64,000 nt of DNA from NCBI GenBank assembly GCA_038049695.1, contig CP142451.1, forward strand, positions 6,632,001 through 6,696,000, given 5' to 3'. Positions 49,484 through 60,117 of this stretch are shown here, piece by piece; position 1 is the first letter of the stretch, and every line of letters starts with the position of its first letter. The notes under the pieces are model-generated. The model was not told the origin of the DNA and did no database searches. It saw only the letters and a list, made by a program, of their open reading frames with translations. A program made the position numbers and the translations under genes. This stretch comes from Cinnamomum chago (lineage: Eukaryota > Streptophyta > Magnoliopsida > Laurales > Lauraceae).

Positions 49484-52400
49484 TGTAAGATCCCGTCTCA
49501 AGTGACATCGATTAGTGATAATTAAGTTGTATTTTAGTTCTAAGCGTGTTTAGTAGATTTTGATTTATTGGGGAATAGAATAGCTTCTTTTATAGTTTTG
49601 GGGAATTTTGAGTGCTTTTATAACTAGTGGGGCCCTTTGGGGGTTCTTTTTGTGACTTTGCATTTATTTGAGGGTTTATATGAGATTTTTGTGTTTATTG
49701 TTATAATCTCGTTTTACTTTTCTGGTTAATCCCTACAACTTTTATGTTGATCCCGTGCCCATTCGAGACCTCGAAACCCTACTTTCCTAGCATTGAGGGC
49801 AAAACAGTCATTGTGCACTAAATCTGTACCAAAAAATTTGATATACCAGAAACCCGTGAAACATATACTTTTTGGAAACTAGATATTTCGACGATCACTT
49901 TTCTCTTCTTCATCGAATTCGTTCGAGGCCCCGATAGACATGATTTCAACCCACAAAGGTTTTTAGTGGTGGAGCCCACTCCCCACTTGTTTTATAAGGA
50001 AACCCTCATTCCTCATTTCCTTTTTCTTTAGTTCAACTCCAATCTCCAACCTAGGGTTTTCCCTTTTCCCTTTTCTTCTTGCTCTTCCATCTCCCAATCC
50101 ACTACCAAAACTTTGTCATTGGAAAAATGCTTGTCATCATCTTCTTCCTCATCACCATAGCTTTCTATTGATACCATTTGTGGAGGAGACCACCTACTCC
50201 AAGACCTCATTTGGAACTAACCTAGCATTTTGAAGAACTCTCATGTAAGTAATCATTCCCCTCTTTTGATATTGTGTTCTCCTAGCCTAAAGGAATCTCC
50301 ATTTCCATTATGGAAGCTTCTTCCTCCCCATTCTATGTTTTGACTCTTTTAGGGTTTTGTTTTGGGGGTTTTTGCTTGTAACTTGGACCTTTGGCTTGGA
50401 AAGCTTGATTAGAGCTTGGATTGCCTGTTAGAGACTCTAAGGCAAGTGGATGAAATTATAGTTTGAGCATTTAATGGTTTTGTGAAGAATATCGTTGGTT
50501 TTGTTATTCATGTTCATATTCATTAGCTTGCATTGATTTGAAATAAATGCTCATTAAAAAGTTTTGCTAACTCATTTATTGCAATGGAAAGGTGATTTAT
50601 AGTCTTTCATTTATGTCTTGATTTTAGCAAATGAATCCTTATGTATGGTGGTTTCCTTTTATCTTTGTCTTATGGTGGAATGAGGTGAAGAAGATGGAGG
50701 TTTAATGAATGTTTATGGATGTTTCTACGGTGTTTTGGATGATGTTTGAATGGATTTTGAGCCTCCCATTTTGATGTAGAAATGAGGCTCAAAGAGTATT
50801 GTAAGAAGAGGAAAAGGAGAAGAGAAGAACTGTCTCGGAACCAGTTTCTGGACAGTTCGCTCGAGAGAACTTGGCAGGTCGCTCGAGCTAAGTGTCCAGA
50901 AAAGGGTTCGAACCATTCCAGAGGACAGTTTGCTCGAGCGAACCTTCCCAGAACTCATTCCAGAAAGTGGTTAGCTCGAGCGCACGGATTGTTCGCTCGA
51001 GCCAACTCGAACTAGACGAGTTCGCTCGAGCGAACCCTCCTAGAAGACCATTCCAGAGACCACCTCGCTCGAGCGAACTCTCCGGTTCGCTCGAGCGATG
51101 TACTCTGTCGGTCAAGAGCTATGTTTTGGACAGTGATGAATTGTTTAAATGTTTTGAGAATATTCATTGAGAACCCCTTTATGTCAGAAAGATTTACTAG
51201 GCAATGTATGAGGCCATTTGAGAAAGAAACCACATCACGAAGATTTCATTTGAAGTTTTGAGAATCCTAAGGTTTATAAGGAGTCCGGAATGTCCCCAAA
51301 CTCAAAGAGTACCAAGTTGTTATTAAATCGACATACAAGACCCCTATTCACCTTAAATAAATCTTGAACCCCGATACTTGTCTTGAGATTTCGAAAGTTC
51401 ATTTGTATTTCATTATTCCCAAATTTCTTATGCATCCCGAAAATATTGAAATTGAAATTGTAGCATTTTGCTAATCTCGACAAGCATTTCCCGATTAATA
51501 TGACAGTTGTGCCTTTGAGCGCCCCGTCCCGTTTATTTATGTACTTGCACTTGATGTATTTCATGCATGTTTTGATCTTGTCGTTTGACCTATGAGTCGG
51601 CGCCACTAAGTTTGGATAACCCTGTTGGTCTGATCCACCGACTTGGAGATCCCCCTCTTATCACGCCAGTTGCAGTTTGGATCCCGCTACCCGGTTATTA
51701 CCGTGGTCTTGTCCTGATACCCCGGATTGCTATCGTGGTTCTCGATGCCCGGCTCGCTACCATGGTCATGTCCCGTATATTATATATATGTATATATATT
51801 TCGTTGTTTCTCCTCACCTTGTGTGACTGAGATCAACGCCTTGATATTACTCTATCACTTTGGTGATAGAGGACTTAGCTTCGTATGGTTGTCATCTTAC
51901 TTGTTTTCCGTTTCCTTGGTTACCTTTACATGGTTTACAACGCATACTTGTATTTGAATAAATGATTTATCTTTTTTATGAAAATTGTTATTTAAACAGG
52001 TTTAAATGCTTTTGAAGGTAAATTCATTTATTGTTATATTGTTATGTCTCTTCACCCATTTGCCAAACCGTCATGTTTGACCCACTCTTTGGTACTCAGG
52101 TCCGGATATTGCTTATCCCGAGGCGGAGCTTGAGGACGCGGTCGGTGAACCGCAATGCCTAGTCGAGTGGCATGCTAATGATGTCGTTTAGACATTTGAT
52201 TGCTTTGAGAGACATAACATTTTGGGAACGTTTAACCATTCTTTTGGGGATTGGTATTTTGTTTATATTGGTCTTTGTTGGCCTCTATTTTGGGGAATGT
52301 AACTAAATGATCTTTTGTATAAACTTTAACTTTTCTTTTGGGAAAGCACTAATGATCATTGCTCATTCTGATACTCGGTTTATATATGTATTATTATTTT

Positions 52401-52579
52401 GTGACATGACTTGAATTATCAATTTGATTTGCTACATGCTTCTGCATTAAAAGAAATATTTATGCTGTTGTGATATTCTTACCGCAGACACCTGTGGAAA
52501 ATTAATTAAACAAACACACATCATCAATGAGTCTCAATCCCGGATTAGGATCTCGGTAGCCCGGTCCGGGGTCGCGACA
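49484..52579. mobile_element. Solo LTR with perfect 5-bp target duplication, probably Ty3/Gypsy
   Basis: It starts TGTAAGATCCCGTCTC and ends GGTCGCGACA. AATAT flanks both sides (49479-49483 and 52580-52584), so this is one complete LTR of about 3.1 kb left by recombination, a fossil without internal region. Inside are CTCGAG-centred palindromes (50853-51099) and a GC-richer block near 52100-52190. The length suggests a Gypsy lineage with long LTRs; the family is inferred. Confidence 0.9.
50853..51099. repeat. CTCGAG-centred palindrome cluster in solo LTR
   Basis: CTCGAG occurs at 50860, 50882, 50933, 50975, 50996, 51025, 51068 and 51090. Several sit in GTTCGCTCGAGCGAAC or close variants, a 16-bp palindrome. 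Three pairs are spaced 22, 21 and 22 bp. Confidence 0.92.
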
Positions 52580-52824
52580 AATATCTTTATCATTCTCTAT
52601 GCTTGTGTTCTAATTTATTTTTAATTTTAATACCGAAAAAAAAATTAAAGAGGCACGACATGTCCCAACCTGCTCTAAGCACGGCTTGTGGCGGGCTATG
52701 TAGTGTCGGCCTGCTAGATGAGGCCCATTTGACATCCCTAGATCTATCCCTGGGTGGGCAAGTTATTTCTCCTGTTCCTAGCCACTAGGCCAACTAGCAA
52801 AAATAAAAATAAAAAATAATGTGT

Positions 52825-53195
52825 TGGATTTATAATGCATAATATCATGCTAATATGCCCTAATCACATTATATTAATCATTTGTTCAGTGTTACAATGA
52901 GACCAAATCCTATTAAAGTAAAATTGGAGGATATGCTAGCTACGAGAGGTATGGGTTTCATTTTAATGGTTTAAACCATCAACAGGTGGGCCCTAGAGTG
53001 AGGGTTTTTTATTTTTTTTGGTATATGGGCCATCAGTAGGTTTGTGCTTGTTCTTTTCCTTTATTAGACTCATCCCCAATCAAGATTGATAGGACAAAAA
53101 TATGATCTAGCTAATGGGCTCTTTAGATTATAATAGCCCATGTAGGATTGTTGGACCAAATGGGTCAACAGCCCAAATGGGCCCGGGCCACCTAG
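52825..53195 (+). repeat. Duplicated block Y, copy B (lacks hAT and SINE)
   Basis: Counterpart of 45899-48010. It keeps the uninterrupted sequence CTCTTTAGATTATAATAGCC across the site where copy A carries the hAT element. Confidence 0.78.
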
Positions 53196-53897
53196 AAAGG
53201 GCCCAAATGTTTTTGGAGCTAGTGAAGGGTACTTGGAGCCAAGTATTATTGTGGAGGTAGATGATCCAAACAAATTAGAGAGAGAGAGAGAGGCCAATCA
53301 CTTAAGATAAGGACATCAAATGCCTGACAAGTGAAGATAAGGAAGGCGTGGACGAAAGAAAGAAAGTGTTGGGTGAAGTGAGAGACAATTTAAATGACAT
53401 TCAGTTTTCTTTCGTATCATCCATCCAAACACATGGTGTCCGTGGGTTAAGACTTGTATACAATAAAAAGATGCTTGCCAAAGGGATACTTCAATGGCTT
53501 CTTATCCAAGAATGGAATAAGTATCTTGACTTTTTTGCCCCATCAAACTGAAAATTGTTTAATGATTACTTGTAAAAGTCTATATATTGATTAAAAACAT
53601 AAAAGATAAACATGGCATAGTTTTAACAGCCAACTAGAGCAATAAATAGAAGATGAGTACATTCAATGATCTTTGATAAGATATCTAGTAACAACGCAAG
53701 AAGTTGAGGTTTTTTTTTTTTATTTTTTCTTTCCTAATGGCTAGATGCTAACGTCCTGTTTTCTGTCTTTTTATAACACTTTGAATATGATTAATCCCTT
53801 TAGATCCATAGAAAAATCGGATAAAGCCCCTGTGGCTCCCAAGTGGTTGCACTGAGTATTTTATATTTTAAAAGTTAATGCATTTTCTTGATTGTTT
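53196..53897. other. Intergenic, nothing recognised
   Basis: Contains a short (GA)n run near 53277 and AT-rich DNA. A 67-residue open frame at 53348-53551 has no recognisable features. Confidence 0.5.
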
Positions 53898-55220
53898 TTT
53901 AATTATTGGGATCTTTCCTGTAATAAAATAGAAATCCTAATCCAAAATGATGTCCCTGAAATTCCCAGACACACTGTCCAACATTATTCCATATTGATGT
54001 GGAATCTCAAGAGGTTTTTTTGGCTCATTGTTATCAAATTATCATTGAGCAAATGTCTAATAAACCCCAAAAGCATAATTAAGAGATAGACCCCAAAAGC
54101 ATAATTAAGAGATGCACACTACTGGAAATTGAAGGAAAATCAGCATATATAAAGAAAACATAGAGAAAAAAGTTCATGCCCATAAAAGAGAAATACAAAA
54201 CATATGCCTCTTCATTTGGGCTCCTATATACATGCTTAAAGTAAACATCAGAAGCTAATAATTGTGATATTCTTTGAAAAATCTGACCCCCATTCCACAA
54301 TTCCATTAACCCTGTATGCTACAATCCCTACACCAAACAGGCTTACAAGATCATTGGGCACCGTAAAATGATCAGCCCAAGAAGATCCCCACAGAACCAT
54401 TTCTAATGATAAAGTTTCCAATAACAAACCAAAGAAGTTATTTTGGAGAATCTTAAAAAAAAAAAAAAAAAAAAAGCTTTATTTTCAAATTAATAAACTA
54501 CCTGAATCACATCTCTCCCACAAGGCACCAATCCTCATCATCAACCAGAATTTCCCACACATACCCCACCGCGTAAAAATCTATATCATCATCATCATCA
54601 CCACCACCATCTATTTCATTTTCACCTCCAATCTGGATCTCGCTTGGACTAATCGCCGCCGTCCCTTCTACACCAATCGAGATCTCGCTAATCGCCACCG
54701 TCTCTTCTTCACCGATTGAGATCTCGCCGATCGCAACCGTCTCTTCTACACCAATCGATTGTGCCATCATCTCATCTTCGAAAGTGGACCGTTCATGGTC
54801 GATAACACCAGCATCATGATCATCATCGTCGATCCCATCATCCATGTCCTCTCTATAACATCCAGACAAATGACTCAAGAGCCCGGTTGCGGATACCCCA
54901 GTATAGTTCTGGCCCACTCCCTTATCCATGATCCGCCACGCGATCAACCGATGATTTTTGGCCACATCACATGATCTGAGCTTCTGGGCCCCCTTGGCCT
55001 TGTCCCTGGACTTGCACACTGGGAGGGTGTGGCACTCCATGCACCTCGGCCTGGCGCATTTCCCGGTGAACTTGGAGTGATTGGTCGGCTTGGATGATAC
55101 TTTGGAGTAAGATCTGGCCGTTGGTGGCGAGTTGAATCCATTGATCATCTTGGCACTGGGCCTCGAATTCCTTAAGAGCTCTTTGGAGCTTACCATCCCA
55201 TGTTGGCGTCCCTCTCTTTT
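53898..55220 (+). repeat. Duplicated block X, copy B
   Basis: Counterpart of 40785-44216. It lacks the LTR and MITE insertions and so shows the pre-insertion arrangement at both sites. A 27-bp local duplication (CCCCAAAAGCATAATTAAGA) lies near 54064-54108. Confidence 0.8.
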
Positions 55221-55223
55221 CAT
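54507..55223 (-). CDS. Uncharacterised acidic plant protein, paralogue B
   Basis: An intronless gene of 238 residues beginning MKREGRQHGM. Residues 50-75 hold a cysteine cluster, GKCARPRCMECHTLPVCKS, followed by KAKGAQKLRSC, which together look like a small metal-binding motif (five cysteines and a histidine). The middle block, MDKGVGQNYTGVSATGLLSH then LSGCYREDMDDGID, is conserved with paralogue A. The C-terminal part is acidic and contains three tandem repeats of the form EISIGxEETVAI before an Asp-rich run and a final EDWCLVGEM. The architecture (Cys-rich motif, then G-x-N-x-x-GVSATG, then acidic tail with W..VGE end) matches an uncharacterised plant family; I know of no established function. 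ATG 55221-55223 is the first in frame and lies about 105 bp downstream of a TATA-like sequence. This copy looks intact. Confidence 0.82.
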   Translation of the reverse strand: MKREGRQHGMVSSKELLRNSRPSAKMINGFNSPPTARSYSKVSSKPTNHSKFTGKCARPRCMECHTLPVCKSRDKAKGAQKLRSCDVAKNHRLIAWRIMDKGVGQNYTGVSATGLLSHLSGCYREDMDDGIDDDDHDAGVIDHERSTFEDEMMAQSIGVEETVAIGEISIGEEETVAISEISIGVEGTAAISPSEIQIGGENEIDGGGDDDDDIDFYAVGYVWEILVDDEDWCLVGEM

Positions 55224-55326
55224 ATTTCTTCTTCTTTCTTCTTCTTCTTCTTCTCCTTCGAAATGATACGAAGGCCTTTGTGATAAACGGAATGACGAAT
55301 AGGAACTTCTCTATGTACAACTCCAT

Positions 55327-55336
55327 TTTATATAGA
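55327..55336 (-). promoter_or_regulatory. TATA box of paralogue B gene
   Basis: CTATATAAAA on the minus strand lies about 105 bp upstream of the start codon, followed by a purine-rich GAAGAAGAAG leader. Confidence 0.55.
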
Positions 55337-55526
55337 GATTGAGGGGTTTCTTAGATGTTTCCGTCCGCTTGAAAACTTGGGAAGCAAGGTTTGGAAGTAA
55401 GGAAGAGTCCATTTCAAGTAACCCCAGCTGTCCCACAGTTGATTCAGTTAGTAGGTCAAATTCATCTTTTTTTTTTTTTTTTTTTTTTTTTCACTATCTG
55501 GTTTTTAGAGTAAACACCTTCTTACG

Positions 55527-55908
55527 TAGGGTTGTAAACGGGTCGGTTTCAGTCCGGATCCATGGTAGGCCCGGAACCAGAACCGCCAAGAAGAAGGTGG
55601 AACTTGATCCGGAGCCGGAACCGATTTCTTGGCTCCGGAGCTGGAACCAGAACCGTATACGAGATAAGTCTGGATCCAGGTCCGGGTTTAGATAGAGAAT
55701 GATATTAAATTAAAAAAAACATAATTTTTATGAGAGATTTTTTAAAATCGAGGTAATATATCGAGTCTCATGTCCATGGATCCGATCCAAGGTGGAACCA
55801 GATCTGGACTCATTTACTTATCGAGACCTAAATAAGGACTCAGACCCGATTTTCAACGGGCCGAAACCTCCAGATAATCGGAGAATCGAGTACCCATTTA
55901 CATCTCTA
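55527..55908. mobile_element. Non-autonomous hAT-like element
   Basis: The ends TAGGGTTGTAAACGGGT and ACCCATTTACATCTCTA are imperfect inverted repeats. The inside has the 'ggaaccagaaccg' repeats seen in the elements at 1046 and 9766. The presumed 8-bp target duplication (TTCTTACG / CCCCTATG) matches at only four positions, with all mismatches C-to-T type, so it is uncertain. Confidence 0.6.
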
Positions 55909-58900
55909 CCCCTATGGCCCTAAGGTGATGGTATTAGTGGACTCAGCCTTCAAATCCTAAAGGAGGAGGAATTGGAGGTTGAAATTAAGACCTCTAATTT
56001 TAAAAGAGGGAGAAACCATAGTCGTCACCTCAGCCAACGCAAGTGAGTAGGTCATTTGTTTCAAAAAAACAAGTCCTCCTTGCAGCTCATTTGACCACTA
56101 AATTGTTTACATGACTCGGGACCCTGCTCAGTTTTGTCTATCTGTTCCCATTAAAAAAAAATGTTGAGTCTGTTGCATGTCACTTTCCAAATGCTCTCCA
56201 TGTGCAAAAGCTACCTTAATTCGTACAAAACAGGTATTACTCTTTTTCTTTTTCTTTTTTTCCAATGCTGCTATACACCATACAGAGAATTTTTAATTAG
56301 GACCCAACAATTTGGGTTGGACCCATCACATCTAGCCGGTGCTTGAAAGTTGGATGAATTTTTCAATCACACCTCTCTTAGAATGACCTTTGAGGTCCCA
56401 AGCAGCCTGTTTAGTTAGGCAACAAGATGCTTTTTTCCTATTTTGGTAACTCATTTAAAGGGCTGAGACACGATTCATAAATGTGAGGTAAAAGCAACTA
56501 GAGTATACAAGGAAGAAAGAGGCCTGGTTAAACCCTAGAATGCCACTACTTACCACTAGGGTAAGGAGCAAGTTCTCAACAAGATGCATTGATACTATAC
56601 AAGAAGGAGTTTTAAGCATGGCTGCCATTTTTGGCCTAAATTATTAATAGCATAGACAGTTCCATGTCAGGAAATTGGGATCAATGTCATAAAATAAAGG
56701 TGAAGTAAATATCACATCTGCGTTAAATGTAAGAAGGAATGGAACTTGGTGGACGGCTATTGCCCCCCCCCTAGAAATTTCGAATACCCCATTACTATTA
56801 CGAAAACTTTCAATGTCTTTTTTATGAAATTTGGAAAAGCCACTAGATTTATAGAAAATTTTGGGGGTTTTATATATTGGCGCCTCCAAATTCTTTGTTT
56901 TTTGAAATAGTTGCCCCATAAGGCGAATTTTCTAATTCTGCATATTGGTAAGATAAGCATATGCTTATGCTGAAGTAATGTTTGTATTTATTATTTGCAT
57001 AAAGTAGAAATGAGATAGTGAGAGTAGGGAGGAGTGGGGAGAGGGTTTTTTTTTTTTTTGCCTTGTATTTACTTCACAACACTTTCATCTCACAAGCCTC
57101 GTAAATACCAAATAGAATGAAATTGTGGCACATAAATAATTGAAAAAAGGAAAGGAAAATCAAACAATATTGTCAATATATAAATAGAGAGAGAATAAAA
57201 TAGAAATATACAAGATACCTAATAAATGAACATCTAAGAAGTAAAAAATGCTTTCATTATCTTTCCCATATCTTGATTGCATCACCTCATATATACTTTC
57301 AGTTGGGCGAATTGGCTCTTTCATAAAGCTACAGCTATACCCTACCATACATGTCCTTTCATATCCATTTATAAGGGTTTCTTTTTGTTATAATAACATT
57401 ACAATTATAATAATAAATAGGATGTTGAAAATCCAACTCCCTCTTCATAAGATGCAATAAAAATTTTGTGGGAGCCATTTAGATGCCATAGATAATTAGA
57501 TATAGAATCATATCAACATCAAAAGTATAGGTTCTTTTTTTTTTAATTGATCAAATGGACCTGATGGGAAAAGTGAGCTGTTCACTCTCTTGTAAGGATC
57601 AAAAACAAAGACAATCACTTCCATTATCTCTCTTTTTTGGTAAGTTATACTCATACACCCACACGTAAAATCACACAAGCCCCTCACCATCAGCAGGCGC
57701 AACCTGAAATTGATTATTGATTATTTCTACAGAAGAGAGGTGCCTCACCAATTGAGTACAAGTGGATTGGCCAATCCACCACTACCATTATCTTTGTAGC
57801 TGCAAGACCTCATTCCATCAATATGTAGATTAATTCAAAACTACAAATAAGGCATGATAGAGTACTATTCACACACAAGAAATTAAAATACATCTTTTAA
57901 TTATGAGTGAATAGCCGAATCTAACAAAACGCGACTCAAAAACTGAAAATGTGACACAGAAATTGTCTATATCTCAAATGATTAAGGGGTCTGTGGAAAC
58001 TTTAGTCTAATTACTAAGAAATAATTAGATTAAGGTATAAAATTAAAGCTCTAATTTTTAAGTTCTTATTTAGATTTAGTCTATTTGGTAAGATTATAAA
58101 ATTAAAAAAAAAAAGAACTCTTATTTCATGAGGTAATTAAAAAAAAAAGAACTCTTATTTCATGAGGTAATTGTGGCCCACCTTTAGAAATGGTGGTAAT
58201 TGGTGCCCACTTTTAATAATTATAATATAGAACCTACCATTTGAGTCATTTTGAGAGCTTTTTGAGGTTATTTTCCTTCAAAACACTTGTAAATTTTGCA
58301 TTATCCACCTCAATCCACTATAGCTAAAAAAGATCTAAGAAAACAACCCCCCTTAGCTTATATTTTTTTTAGAGGCAAAAGCTCTAATTTGTAAAGAAAA
58401 AAAAAAGCCCAAGAAATAAAAAATGCAATTAGAGTTTTACCAAATCCTCTAATATGTAAATAAGCTCTAAATTTTAAGACAATACCTTATTTTTAGAGTT
58501 ACAAACACCCCTGAGAGAATCTTAAAAATTAGGTAAAGTCGCGCTAGATGCATGGGATTGAGCTAAGATATATAATGATGATGTTTAAAACAATTGTGAA
58601 ATGAAATAAAATGAAAATTTCAATGGAAACATGTTTTTGCTGTTTTTTTCTTTTTTCTCTAGAAGGAAAATATGTATATTAAAGGGAAAAAAAAAGGAAT
58701 TACAAAGCTTCAATAAAGAAAGCCCAAGAGAATACATTAAAATAGCAGCAATATATTTTAGACAATTTTACTTTGTTTGTTTTTTTTTTATAAAACTTTC
58801 TTTTTTTGTTAATACTGTGATAAAAAGGAGTTCTTCCTCATCTCATTTCTCTTTTCTTGTATTCAAAGCTTTCAAACTTGTTGATTTTTTTTAGAGCCCT

Positions 58901-59186
58901 CTAACACGTAAAATTAAAAAAAATATATGACAAACTAAATCTAAAACTTAAGTTGTTATTAGTCTATCTTTTAAAAATTAGAATATGACATTTCCGACAT
59001 TTCTTTTAAGAATTTGAACCACTGTTTGGTTTTTACCCCTTTTTTTTATGAATTCTTAACTTTTAAATGTATTTTAGTACGTATTTATTTTTAAAATTTT
59101 CTATATAATTGTTATCTCATGCTTATTTCAGGTTCTGCAAAAAAGTTAAAAAAAAAAAAAAAGACCAAATCTTTGCCAACATTTTG
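55909..59186. other. AT-rich intergenic DNA, no supported gene
   Basis: Long AT-rich stretch. A 38-bp unit with AACTCTTATTTCATGAGGTAAT is tandemly duplicated near 58100-58172. A minus-strand open frame at 56644-56919 starts within a TGCCCCCC-type repeat and is not supported as a gene. No RNA genes seen. Confidence 0.55.
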
Positions 59187-59560
59187 CAGGGGTGTTTGTG
59201 AGCTTGGTCAAGCCGAGCTGAGGCATATATAGGCCCGGACCAATTTTAGATACACAAGCCTGCATCTGGCTCAAGTCTGACATGGGTTGGCTTACCTCAG
59301 TTTCATGTATAAAGTCCTGCCCACCTCAAGCATGTTAGGCCAAGCCAGCCCATTTAGTCAACCGAGCCGAGCTTTCTTTCTTTTCCTTTGGCAATTAAGT
59401 CACTAATTAAACTATACCAATATTTACTCAGGCTGGGCTTCGGGCTTTCTATCACTTAATCCAAATCCTGCCAAAATATAAAACAGGCCGAGATTTTAAA
59501 TCCAGCCTGTCCCCAGTTTAACCTAAGGCCCCAGCCCAGCCTGACCCATGAACACCCCTA
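59187..59560. mobile_element. Non-autonomous hAT-like element
   Basis: The ends CAGGGGTGTTTGTGAG and the inverse of TAGGGGTGTTCATGGG form inverted repeats; the interior is rich in 'ggcccagcctg' blocks. The target duplication is not readable (ACATTTTG / ACCATCAT). Confidence 0.55.
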
Positions 59561-60086
59561 ACCATCATATTACAATTGTCTAGTATACACGGCCTTGATT
59601 CAGTGATTATAAACACCAAATCAAATTAAAAATTTAGCCAATTATCTATCATTAATTTCAAGTCACCGAACTTGGCCCATAAGATGAAATATGTTCCTAA
59701 TCATAGTATAATTAGTGCATGTTTGGGATGTCTAATTTTTCCCGCTATTTATCTTTTTCTCTAAAATAGATAGAGGTTTGAAAAAATAGAGTGTTTGGCA
59801 CCGCCTTTCAGCCTCTATATATTTTAGAGAAGTAGTGGCAATGACTCTACTTTCCACAGCCCCCTTATGAGGTAGGTGAGAAATAGAGAGAGAAAAGAAG
59901 AGGCGGAACTATAGTGTTTATGCATAATCATAATCGTGACCACGATTATGACCGTTCAGGAGCGAGGGTAGACGTGGACCTCAACATGATACATCTTAGG
60001 CATTGATAATATAAGGTAAAAGTATAAACAAGGGTTTGGCATTAATATGTAATCCATCAATTTCATAGGAGAAAGGTTAAAATGTA

Positions 60087-60117
<31 letters not shown>

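Larger units (their letters stand above)
49149..52740. mobile_element. Non-autonomous hAT element split by a solo LTR
   Basis: The ends are AAGAGATGTCAAATGGGCC on the left and the inverse, GGCCCATTTGACATCCCTA, on the right. GATCTATC flanks both sides perfectly (49141-49148 and 52741-52748). Without the nested LTR the element is about 490 bp, rich in GGCCCG-type repeats and non-coding. The LTR at 49484-52579 inserted into it later. Confidence 0.9.

Noticed and set aside
54967-55326. 119-residue open frame overlapping paralogue B
   Set aside because: It is in another frame of the real gene and its leader; the conserved family reading frame is 54507-55223.
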